Positions 1 through 5,138 of a stretch of DNA of 5,353 nucleotides are shown here, one piece after another. The stretch is from positions 1 to 5,353 of the forward strand of contig JAQUQP010000134.1 in assembly GCA_028716025.1 (NCBI GenBank), read 5' to 3'. This stretch comes from a bacterium (lineage in GTDB: Bacteria; UBA6262). The stretch's first letter is position 1. Each line of letters begins with the position of its first letter. A program made the translations under genes and the position numbers. The notes beneath the pieces were generated by a model. The model was not told the DNA's origin. It was given only the letters and a program-made list of their open reading frames with translations, and searched no databases.

Positions 1-490
1 CGGAACGGGATACGCCGGGGATTATGGCCAAAGCCTGGCTCAGGCCGATCCATAGGCTTTGCCAAAAAGTCACCTGCTGCAAATTCACCTGTTGGCGGCC
101 ATACCGATCGCAAAGATATAGTACCATTCCCATAATGATCAAGCTGATACCGACCAGTCCGACATTACGAAAGTATGATTCCACTATATTATCCAGCAGA
201 TAACCGGCCACTGCCCCGGGGATAGTCGCGGCGATCAAATACCAGAACATTTTACCGTCCCTGGTACCCGTACCGCGCACTCCGCCTCTTAAAAGCAGGG
301 TCCAATCATGCCAAAAATAGATCAGGACCGCCACCAGTGTGCCCCAATGCAGGGCTATATCAAATTCCAGCCCATGATCGGCCCAGCCTAAAAGCTGCGG
401 TACAGCGATCAAATGACCGGAACTGGAGATTGGCAAAAACTCCCCTGCCCCCTGGATAATCCCGTAAATAATAGCTTGAAGTATAGTCAT
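1..490 (-). CDS. uppP: Undecaprenyl-diphosphatase UppP (BacA family), C-terminal part cut off by the window edge
   Basis: This integral membrane enzyme removes a phosphate from undecaprenyl pyrophosphate, so that the lipid carrier for peptidoglycan and other envelope polymers can be reused; in many bacteria it gives bacitracin resistance. I translated 163 codons from the ATG at 490-488, and the frame runs open to base 1. The first signature is present: the (E/Q)xxxE element as Q13 to E17, followed by FLPISSSGHL with His26. The start of the second signature, IIPGVSRS with Arg162, sits right at the window edge. Hydrophobic stretches at about residues 44-60, 82-100 and 110-127 fit membrane helices. 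Full-length family members have roughly 260-280 residues, so about 60% is here. The gene lies directly behind the spoVG terminator and appears to have its own promoter. No Shine-Dalgarno is visible before the ATG. Family assignment is very secure; the start is the natural one, because the motif spacing matches the family. Confidence 0.95.
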   Translation of the reverse strand, partial: MTILQAIIYGIIQGAGEFLPISSSGHLIAVPQLLGWADHGLEFDIALHWGTLVAVLIYFWHDWTLLLRGGVRGTGTRDGKMFWYLIAATIPGAVAGYLLDNIVESYFRNVGLVGISLIIMGMVLYLCDRYGRQQVNLQQVTFWQSLWIGLSQALAIIPGVSRS

Positions 491-503
491 AAAATTCGTT
501 TTT

Positions 504-532
504 ATTGTAGCATATAGAGCAAAAAAAAACAA
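504..532 (-). promoter_or_regulatory. Probable uppP promoter (extended -10)
   Basis: Read on the minus strand, TGCTACAAT at 512-504 matches an extended -10 (TGnTATAAT) with one mismatch. TTGTTT lies 17 bases upstream at 532-527 and gives a weak -35. The expected start point is near 497, only about 6-8 bases before the uppP ATG, which would make the transcript nearly leaderless. The -35 lies inside the 3' arm and T run of the preceding terminator. This is inferred from consensus matching only. Confidence 0.5.
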
Positions 533-554
533 CCATAATAAATATGGTTGTTTT
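521..554 (-). terminator. Rho-independent terminator after spoVG
   Basis: On the minus strand, AAAACAACCATA at 554-543 pairs perfectly with TATGGTTGTTTT at 537-526 (12 bp, loop of 5), and the T run continues to 521, giving nine T in a row from 529. It begins about 31 bases after the spoVG stop codon and lies before uppP, so it ends the DUF2582-spoVG unit. The stem is A/T-rich, with four G/C pairs, but the geometry is classic. On the plus strand the hairpin is followed by only a short T run, and no plus-strand gene needs it. Confidence 0.88.
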
Positions 555-585
555 CTAATAAGGACGAACTTAAATGAGCTAGGCT

Positions 586-879
586 TTACAGTTCATCATT
601 AACATCATCCGGAGTGGTTTCATACATCTCCAGAATGGCTTTATTGATATCTTCTTTGATACTGGAATTCTTTATATAGACAGTGTCGCTGTATTTACCA
701 TCGCTTCTTTTGCGACCGGGCATGCCTACAAATAATCCTTTTTCGCCGTTCAAAACCCTGATATCCCGCATCACAATACTATCATTAATGGTAATAGTCG
801 CCCAGGCTTTCAGGTTGCCTTCCTTTTTCACCTTCTTGATCTTGACTCCAGTTATCTCGAAAGACTTTTCCTCTGCCAT
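586..879 (-). CDS. spoVG: SpoVG family nucleic-acid-binding regulator
   Basis: This 97-residue protein is of the SpoVG family, small site-specific DNA- and RNA-binding regulators named from Bacillus sporulation but also common in non-sporulating bacteria. The family pattern is clear: a beta-rich N-terminus (FEITGVKIKKVKKEGNLKAW), then the core RDIRVLNGEKGLFVGMPGRK at about residues 38-57, followed by SDGKYSDTVYIKNSS and a C-terminal helix. The tail (TTPDDVNDEL) is acidic, as is usual. I chose the ATG at 879-877 because a G-rich Shine-Dalgarno-like stretch (GGGGGA, 889-884) precedes it at short spacing. An ATG four codons upstream (891) has no ribosome site, and its GG lies within that stretch. 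The gene follows the DUF2582 gene by about 24 bases without a visible promoter or terminator between them, so the two are probably co-transcribed. A perfect terminator follows. The presence of SpoVG does not prove sporulation; its target here is unknown. Confidence 0.93.
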   Translation of the reverse strand: MAEEKSFEITGVKIKKVKKEGNLKAWATITINDSIVMRDIRVLNGEKGLFVGMPGRKRSDGKYSDTVYIKNSSIKEDINKAILEMYETTPDDVNDEL

Positions 880-903
880 TTGTTCCCCCATGCTCAGGTT
901 AAA

Positions 904-1101
904 TTACTTTAAGGAAACTTTCACATCTTTCTTGGCGTCTTTAATGTTAAGTTTATCTTCGCGAGCCAGCCAACCTATACCCATGCAGACCAGGCTGCTA
1001 GACAGTTTTAACCCGGTTTTAAGCTTCAAGACAGAGACTTCCCCATTTTTTTCCAGGTACTGATATATTTTCCCAGCAGAATCACCGACTTTGTCAATCA
1101 T
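904..1101 (-). CDS. Small winged helix-turn-helix protein, DUF2582 type
   Basis: This 65-residue protein reads MIDKVGDSAGKIYQYLEKNG, then a helix-turn-helix-like stretch (VSVLKLKTGLKLSSSLVCMG), then IGWLAREDKLNI. The pattern GxxAGKxxxxLxxxGxxxxxxLKxxxxLxxxxxxxxxGWLAREdK is what I know of the DUF2582 family: small stand-alone winged-helix domains found in several bacterial phyla and in Bacteroides, with no well-defined function. The protein is almost all domain, with only a short lysine-rich tail (KDAKKDVKVSLK) that could add nucleic-acid affinity. The start is set by the ribosome site: a near-perfect anti-16S match, AAAGGAGGTGA (1117-1107), lies 5 bases before the ATG at 1101-1099. A GTG at 1110 would extend the protein by three residues but lies inside that site. 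The gene leads a two-gene unit with spoVG and has a strong candidate promoter of its own. DNA binding and autoregulation are inferences from the fold. Confidence 0.8.
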   Translation of the reverse strand: MIDKVGDSAGKIYQYLEKNGEVSVLKLKTGLKLSSSLVCMGIGWLAREDKLNIKDAKKDVKVSLK

Positions 1102-1106
1102 GATAT

Positions 1107-1117
1107 TCACCTCCTTT
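1107..1117 (-). promoter_or_regulatory. Very strong ribosome binding site that fixes the DUF2582 start
   Basis: AAAGGAGGTGA on the minus strand is complementary to the 16S rRNA 3' end over about eleven bases and stands 5 bases before the ATG at 1101. It is the strongest such site in the window. It rules out the in-frame GTG at 1110, which overlaps it, and suggests high expression of this small regulator. Confidence 0.85.
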
Positions 1118-1133
1118 ACTTTAAGTACTATTT

Positions 1134-1162
1134 AGGGTAGCAACACTCCTTAACTTTGTCAA
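1134..1162 (-). promoter_or_regulatory. Promoter of the DUF2582-spoVG unit
   Basis: A perfect -35 TTGACA at 1162-1157 is separated by 17 bases from TACCCT at 1139-1134, which carries the extended -10 TG (1142-1141). The -10 keeps the three most important positions (T, A and the final T). An A/T-only tract just upstream (1177-1164) could serve as an UP element. The expected start is near 1127, giving a leader of about 25 bases that contains the strong ribosome site. This shows that accB and DUF2582 need not be transcribed together. The -35 overlaps an inverted repeat at 1160-1181. Confidence 0.7.
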
Positions 1163-1181
1163 GAAAAAAATATTTTTCTTG
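1160..1181 (-). repeat. A/T-rich inverted repeat overlapping the -35 box
   Basis: CAAGAAAAA at 1181-1173 pairs with TTTTTCTTG at 1168-1160, giving 9 bp with a loop of 4. It lies between accB and the DUF2582 gene and shares TTG with the -35 element of the DUF2582 promoter. It could be an operator or UP element, or a weak terminator for the rpsO-pnp-accB unit. For a terminator the stem is nearly all A/T and no separate T run follows it, so I do not call it one. Confidence 0.5.
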
Positions 1182-1204
1182 TGCCCTGTTTGCCGGTAGG
1201 CCTC

Positions 1205-1651
1205 CTAAGGCATAACCAGGATAAGTGGTTGGTTGCTTTCAACTCGCTTGCCATTTTCCACGAGGATCTTGATCACTTTACCGCTGGTCTCAGACTGTAT
1301 CTCGTTCATCATTTTCATCGCTTCAATAATGCAGATGGTCTGGCCTTTTTTGATCTCATCTCCTTCAGAGATAAAACTGGCCGCCCCTGGTGCAGGGGAA
1401 CGGTAGAATACTCCGCCTAATGGTGCGTTTACTTTCACCGCGCCAGCCGGGATATGAGCTTCTGCCGATGCCTGATTCGGCACTGATGGCTGGACTGGCA
1501 TGACGGGAGTCGGAGTAAAAGACTGGATTTTTTCTTCCTTACGGCGCAGCTTAAGCTTGCCATCCTGGCTCTGGATATCAAGTTCTACCAGGTCCTCTTT
1601 AACCATGAATTTAAAGACCTTTTTTATTTCTTTGAGATCTTCTTCAGTCAC
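1205..1651 (-). CDS. accB: Biotin carboxyl carrier protein of acetyl-CoA carboxylase
   Basis: AccB carries carboxybiotin between biotin carboxylase (AccC) and the carboxyltransferase (AccAD) in the first committed step of fatty acid synthesis, in the cytoplasm. The 148 residues have the usual layout. An N-terminal helical region (about 1-40, ending GKLKLRRKEE) is followed by a flexible Pro/Ala/Gln/Val linker (about 44-68). The biotinyl domain runs from about 72 to 148. The biotin motif EAMKM is at 110-114 with Lys113 as the modified residue. The insertion APLGGVFYRSPAPGAASF (76-93) matches the 'thumb' of true acetyl-CoA carboxylase BCCP, which argues against another biotin-dependent carboxylase. 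The start is a GTG at 1651 with AAGGGAG (1665-1659) six to seven bases before it; that site overlaps the pnp stop codon, and only 12 bases separate the two genes, so they are surely co-transcribed. The usual partner accC is not next to it: DUF2582 follows instead. Confidence 0.96.
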   Translation of the reverse strand: MTEEDLKEIKKVFKFMVKEDLVELDIQSQDGKLKLRRKEEKIQSFTPTPVMPVQPSVPNQASAEAHIPAGAVKVNAPLGGVFYRSPAPGAASFISEGDEIKKGQTICIIEAMKMMNEIQSETSGKVIKILVENGKRVESNQPLILVMP

Positions 1652-1663
1652 GATCAGTCTCCC

Positions 1664-3757
1664 TTATTTTTTTTCGCGCAAAACTGCCTTGTGGCTCAGG
1701 TTAATGCGGCCCTGGGAATCGATTTCCACCACTTTTACTTCGATCTCATCACCTTCTTTGACTACATCTTCCACTTTTTCAGTGCGGCCTTCAGCCAATT
1801 GGGAAATATGCACGAGACCTTCTTTACCAGGCAGGATCTCAACGAAAGCACCGAAATTCATCAGGCGGGTAACTTTGCCCATATAATTCCGGCCGATCTC
1901 CGCATCCGCGGTCAGGTAGCCGATCATTTCCACGGCAGCGTTAACTGATTCTTGGTTCGGGCCGGAAACAAAAACTTTACCGTCATCTTCGATGTTGATC
2001 TCAGCTTTGGTATCTTCGATAATTTTCTTGATAACCTTACCGCCAGGACCAATAACATACTTAATTTTATCGGTAGGGATTTGAATAATAGTGATCTTCG
2101 GCGCAAGGCTGGAAATTTCCTTGCGGCTGGCAGGCAAGACAGCGGTCATTTTATCCAGGATAAAGAGCCGTCCAATTTTGGCTTTGGCCAAGGCTTCGGC
2201 CAGGATCTCATAACTTAATCCTTCTACCTTTATATCTAATTGGATAGCGGTAATGCCATTTTGCGTACCGGCTACTTTAAAATCCATATCCCCGTAATGG
2301 TCTTCGTGCCCGGCAATATCAGTAAAAGTAGCATATTTATCTTTTTCCAAAACTAAGCCGATGGAAATGCCAGCCACTGGATTAGAAATAGGAACACCCG
2401 CGTCCATTAAGGAAAGCGTACCGCCGCAAACACTGGCCATAGACGAAGAACCATTGGATTCCAGGATATCAGACACGATCCTGATCGTATACGGGAATTT
2501 TTCTTCTCCCGGCAGGATAGGAGCAAGCGATCTTTCAGCTAAAGCGCCATGGCCTATTTCTCTCCGGCCGGTACCGCGCAATGGTTTCACTTCGCCGGTC
2601 GCGAATGGTGGGAAGTTATAGTGCAACATGAATTTCTTTTTGTATTCCCCTTCCAGTTCATCCATGATCTGGCGGTCATCCATAGTTCCTAAAGTTGTGG
2701 TCACTAGGGCCTGGGTCTGGCCGCGGGTAAATACCGCTGACCCGTGAGTCCGGGGTAACACGCCAACGTTGCCGCTGATGTCGCGGATCTGGTCAAAAGA
2801 ACGCCCATCAAGACGTTTGTTCTCTTCCAGGATCAGCCGGCGGATTTCTTTCTCCACCATTTTATCTATGACCTGCTTGATCGACTTTTCCTGTTCCGGG
2901 TATTTTTCCGCAAAGTTCGTCACTGTTTCAGCAATGCCTTTGTCCATCACCGCTTCCCGTTCTTTTTTCTCGGTAACTTTCAAAGCATCCTGGACATACT
3001 GTTTGGCAAACGTTTCTACATCCTGTTTCAGGGCCGGATCTATATCAGCGAAAGTATATTCATTCGGCTTAGCCCCGCACTTTTTGAGCAACTCTTCCTG
3101 CAAAGCAACTATATCCTTTATATATTTATGGCCGAATTTAATGGCTTCCAGTACTTCCTCTTCAGAAACTTCATAGGAGCCGCCTTCGATCATGGTCACC
3201 GCGTCTTTAGTACCAGCGATGATAATGTCAAAGGAACTGTTTTTCAACTCATCCATTGTTGGATTAAGCACTAACTGACCTTCAATTTTGCCGACTCTTA
3301 CTCCGGCGACCATTTTGGCAAACGGCGCTCCGGCTAATCCTAGCGCCAATGAACTGGCGCCAATGGAAAGCACGTCCGGATCATTCTGGGTATCAACAGA
3401 CAACACGGTCACCATCACTTGTATCTCGTTGCGGAACCTCTCGTCAAAGAGCGGGCGCAGCGGCCGGTCGATCAAGCGCGAGGTCAACACTTCTTTTTCG
3501 CGAGGTCTTCCTTCTCTCTTAAAAAAACCACCGGGAATCTTACCGGCAGCATAAGTTCTTTCACGGTACTCTACTGTCAACGGGAAGAAATCGATTGCCT
3601 CCCTGGGTTGATTGGCGATCCCAACTGTAGCCAATACTACTGTTTCAGCATACGTGGCAATGACGGCTCCCTGGGCCTGTTTGGCCAGTTCACCAGTTTC
3701 AAATTTTAAAGTCTTGCCATTTAATTCTACACTTACTACTTGCTTTTTAGTTTCCAA
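1664..3757 (-). CDS. pnp: Polyribonucleotide nucleotidyltransferase (PNPase)
   Basis: PNPase degrades RNA 3' to 5' by phosphorolysis, releasing nucleoside diphosphates, and can also add tails; it acts as a trimeric ring. At 697 residues it has the normal length and all domains. RNase PH domain 1 (about 10-145) includes GGFFKREGRPREKEVLTSRL and IDRPLRPLF. A helical linker follows (about 150-310). RNase PH domain 2 (about 315-545) carries the phosphate-site serines SSSM (437-440) and the catalytic D486, D492 and K494 in EDHYGDMDFK; these fall on the same numbers as in E. coli. The KH domain (about 555-612) has GPGG (570-573), and the S1 domain (about 620-692) has KVTRLMNFGAFVEILPGKEG and INLSHK. 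The start is a TTG at 3757 with AAGGGGA (3770-3764) six bases ahead; no ATG fits upstream in frame. It lies 93 bases behind rpsO, a pairing found across bacteria, and directly ahead of accB. The hairpins in the leader could serve autoregulation. Confidence 0.98.
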   Translation of the reverse strand: METKKQVVSVELNGKTLKFETGELAKQAQGAVIATYAETVVLATVGIANQPREAIDFFPLTVEYRERTYAAGKIPGGFFKREGRPREKEVLTSRLIDRPLRPLFDERFRNEIQVMVTVLSVDTQNDPDVLSIGASSLALGLAGAPFAKMVAGVRVGKIEGQLVLNPTMDELKNSSFDIIIAGTKDAVTMIEGGSYEVSEEEVLEAIKFGHKYIKDIVALQEELLKKCGAKPNEYTFADIDPALKQDVETFAKQYVQDALKVTEKKEREAVMDKGIAETVTNFAEKYPEQEKSIKQVIDKMVEKEIRRLILEENKRLDGRSFDQIRDISGNVGVLPRTHGSAVFTRGQTQALVTTTLGTMDDRQIMDELEGEYKKKFMLHYNFPPFATGEVKPLRGTGRREIGHGALAERSLAPILPGEEKFPYTIRIVSDILESNGSSSMASVCGGTLSLMDAGVPISNPVAGISIGLVLEKDKYATFTDIAGHEDHYGDMDFKVAGTQNGITAIQLDIKVEGLSYEILAEALAKAKIGRLFILDKMTAVLPASRKEISSLAPKITIIQIPTDKIKYVIGPGGKVIKKIIEDTKAEINIEDDGKVFVSGPNQESVNAAVEMIGYLTADAEIGRNYMGKVTRLMNFGAFVEILPGKEGLVHISQLAEGRTEKVEDVVKEGDEIEVKVVEIDSQGRINLSHKAVLREKK

Positions 3758-3779
3758 TTTTGTTCCCCTTCTTTACCTC

Positions 3780-3843
3780 GTTAGCGATATTCTAACAAAG
3801 TGTTCATGCCCGCAATAGAGAATTTTAAACTTAGGAATCTCTA
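3780..3843 (-). promoter_or_regulatory. Two small hairpins in the rpsO-pnp gap (possible pnp leader structure)
   Basis: In the transcript, TAGAGA (3843-3838) can pair with TCTCTA (3821-3816) around a 16-base loop, and GTTAG (3796-3792) pairs with CTAAC (3784-3780) around a 7-base loop. Neither has a T run, so they are not terminators. In E. coli the pnp leader forms a hairpin that RNase III cuts and PNPase then clears to repress itself; these hairpins lie in the same place, but they are short and the equivalence is a guess. Confidence 0.35.
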
Positions 3844-3850
3844 ATGGGGT

Positions 3851-4120
3851 TTACTTGCGTAAATCTAATTTATCGAGCATGGCCCGATATTTTGTTAAAT
3901 CATACTTTTTGAGATAATCCAAAAGACTCCGTCTTTGGCCGACCAGCTTCAACAAACCCTGTCTTGAATGATGATCCTTTTTGTGCGTCTTGAAATGTCC
4001 GGTAAGCTGGTTGATACGTTCAGTGATCAACGCTACCTGCACTTCCGCTGAGCCGGTATCCTTCTCGCTCTTCTTGAATTTTTCAATTACTTCCTTTTTC
4101 TTTTCTTTAGGTAATACCAT
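3851..4120 (-). CDS. rpsO: 30S ribosomal protein S15 (uS15)
   Basis: S15 is a primary binder of the central domain of 16S rRNA and nucleates assembly of the 30S platform. The 89-residue length equals that of most bacterial S15 proteins. The family signature is intact: DTGSAEVQ at 21-28, [19 protein letters not shown] at about 39-57 with the RNA-contacting His/Asp residues, then [13 protein letters not shown] (60-72) and a short C-terminal helix ending LDKLDLRK. The start is the ATG at 4120 with AGGAG (4132-4128) seven bases ahead. It follows ribF by 85 bases and has a near-consensus promoter in that gap, so it heads the rpsO-pnp-accB unit while still able to receive read-through from ribF; I see no terminator between them. 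Many S15 proteins repress their own mRNA through a leader structure; the leader here is about 55 bases, but I could not recognise a known S15-binding fold. Confidence 0.98.
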   Translation of the reverse strand: MVLPKEKKKEVIEKFKKSEKDTGSAEVQVALITERINQLTGHFKTHKKDHHSRQGLLKLVGQRRSLLDYLKKYDLTKYRAMLDKLDLRK

Positions 4121-4182
4121 GTTTTCACTCCTCTCTAAAATAGTACTAATGGCTGCAAATTATGCTAATATTCAAGATTTTT

Positions 4183-4211
4183 ATTATATCATAATATATT
4201 TGTTTTTACAA
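4183..4211 (-). promoter_or_regulatory. Strong promoter of rpsO-pnp-accB
   Basis: On the minus strand, a perfect extended -10, TGATATAAT (4191-4183), stands 17 bases from TTGTAA (4211-4206), which matches four of six -35 positions. The -35 is formed by the last sense codon and stop codon of ribF (TTG TAA). The predicted start is near 4175, giving a leader of about 55 bases to the rpsO ATG. It is the best sigma-70 type match in the window and fits strong ribosomal-protein expression. Confidence 0.75.
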
Positions 4212-5138
4212 GGATTTATTTAAATATCTGGCAGTTACGTCCACATCTTTGGCTATTTGTTTAGCCAACTGTTCCTGTTTCCGAAAAACCCTGGCGTCTC
4301 GAATTTTCCGGACCAGGTTAAGACACATCACCTTTCCATATACCTGACCCTTGAATCCCAACAAATGAGCCTCTACTACCGGCTCTCCTGGATTTTTTCC
4401 CGTTCCGGTACGGTAGCCGATAAATGCCGCCGAAGGCCAGGATCTTTTCCCGATCATAGCTTTGGCCGCGTACACGCCCAGAGGCAAGACAGTTCGTTTG
4501 TCTATATCCAGGTTAGCAGTTGGAAAATTCAACTGCCGGCCTAATTTCCGGCCTTGTATTATCCTGCCGCTCAGGATATAAGGATGCCCCAATAATATAG
4601 CCGCAGTCCTGATCTTGCCGGCGCGCAACAACTCCCGGATCTTACTTGAAGAAACTTTCTGGCCATCCCGATGAACTGTGGGAATGACCTTTACTCCATA
4701 GCCCCATCGTTTTCCAAAATGTTTCAGGGTTTCTATTGTACCCTCTTGGCCAGCACCGAAACGGTAATTTTCTCCCACCCACAGGTTCTGTACACCCAGC
4801 TTCTTTACCAGGATATCCCGGACAAAATCCTGGGGAGTCATCCTGGCCAGGCGCTGGTTGAATTTCAGAACCACTATTACCTGTATCCCTAATTCCCTGA
4901 TCAGGTTGACCTTTTCCAGGGTAGTGGTTAAGAGCACGCCAAAAGAATTTTTTTTCAAAATTTCTCGGGGAATATGGTCAAACGTCAGGACTACACTGGT
5001 TCCGCCGGATCGCCGGGCTTCAGCTACAGCAGCCCGGATCAACTGCTGATGTCCCAGATGTACCCCGTCAAAAGTCCCCAGGGCGACCACCGGAGCTTTC
5101 AGTTTTTTTATATTTTGTAACCCATAATAGATTTTCAT
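4206..5138 (-). CDS. ribF: Bifunctional riboflavin kinase / FAD synthetase RibF
   Basis: RibF phosphorylates riboflavin to FMN and then adenylylates FMN to FAD, supplying both flavin cofactors in the cytoplasm. The 310 residues match the family length. The N-terminal FAD synthetase domain (about 1-180) has ALGTFDGVHLGHQQLI at 19-34 with the nucleotidyltransferase HLGH (27-30), VGENYRFGAG (121-130) and SSSKIREL (163-170). The C-terminal flavokinase domain (about 182-305) has GRQLNFPTANLDID (200-213) and VVEAHLLGF (254-262), whose Glu256 is the probable catalytic base. The segment usually reading NIGxRPTF is FIGYRTGTG here, and LLDF is LLGF, so the kinase half is somewhat divergent though the FPTAN site is intact. 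The ATG overlaps the upstream stop codon as ATGA (5138-5135), and only a weak AGG stands before it, so translation is probably coupled to the upstream gene. I see no FMN riboswitch, nor room for one. Confidence 0.96.
   Translation of the reverse strand: MKIYYGLQNIKKLKAPVVALGTFDGVHLGHQQLIRAAVAEARRSGGTSVVLTFDHIPREILKKNSFGVLLTTTLEKVNLIRELGIQVIVVLKFNQRLARMTPQDFVRDILVKKLGVQNLWVGENYRFGAGQEGTIETLKHFGKRWGYGVKVIPTVHRDGQKVSSSKIRELLRAGKIRTAAILLGHPYILSGRIIQGRKLGRQLNFPTANLDIDKRTVLPLGVYAAKAMIGKRSWPSAAFIGYRTGTGKNPGEPVVEAHLLGFKGQVYGKVMCLNLVRKIRDARVFRKQEQLAKQIAKDVDVTARYLNKSL

Noticed and set aside
880..891. Upstream ATG for spoVG, adding four residues
   Set aside because: No ribosome site precedes it, and the G-rich stretch that would serve the downstream ATG lies right at it. 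It cannot be fully excluded.
683..1063. Plus-strand open frame of 126 codons across spoVG and DUF2582
   Set aside because: It is antisense to two well-supported genes, has no family resemblance and no ribosome site; it is a shadow of the real frames.
1102..1110. GTG start for DUF2582, adding three residues
   Set aside because: It lies within the Shine-Dalgarno AAAGGAGGTGA, which is well spaced for the ATG at 1101.
1160..1181. Intrinsic terminator after accB
   Set aside because: The stem is almost only A/T pairs and there is no separate T run after it; recorded as an inverted repeat instead.
1500..1886. Plus-strand open frame opposite accB and pnp
   Set aside because: Low-complexity Ser/Thr/Arg-rich translation typical of antisense frames; it covers conserved S1 domain and AccB coding sequence.
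1924..2106. Minus-strand out-of-frame open frame inside pnp
   Set aside because: It overlaps the KH domain region in another frame and shows no recognisable protein features.
2769..3176. Plus-strand open frame inside pnp
   Set aside because: Serine-rich shadow of the PNPase coding frame, with no independent signals.
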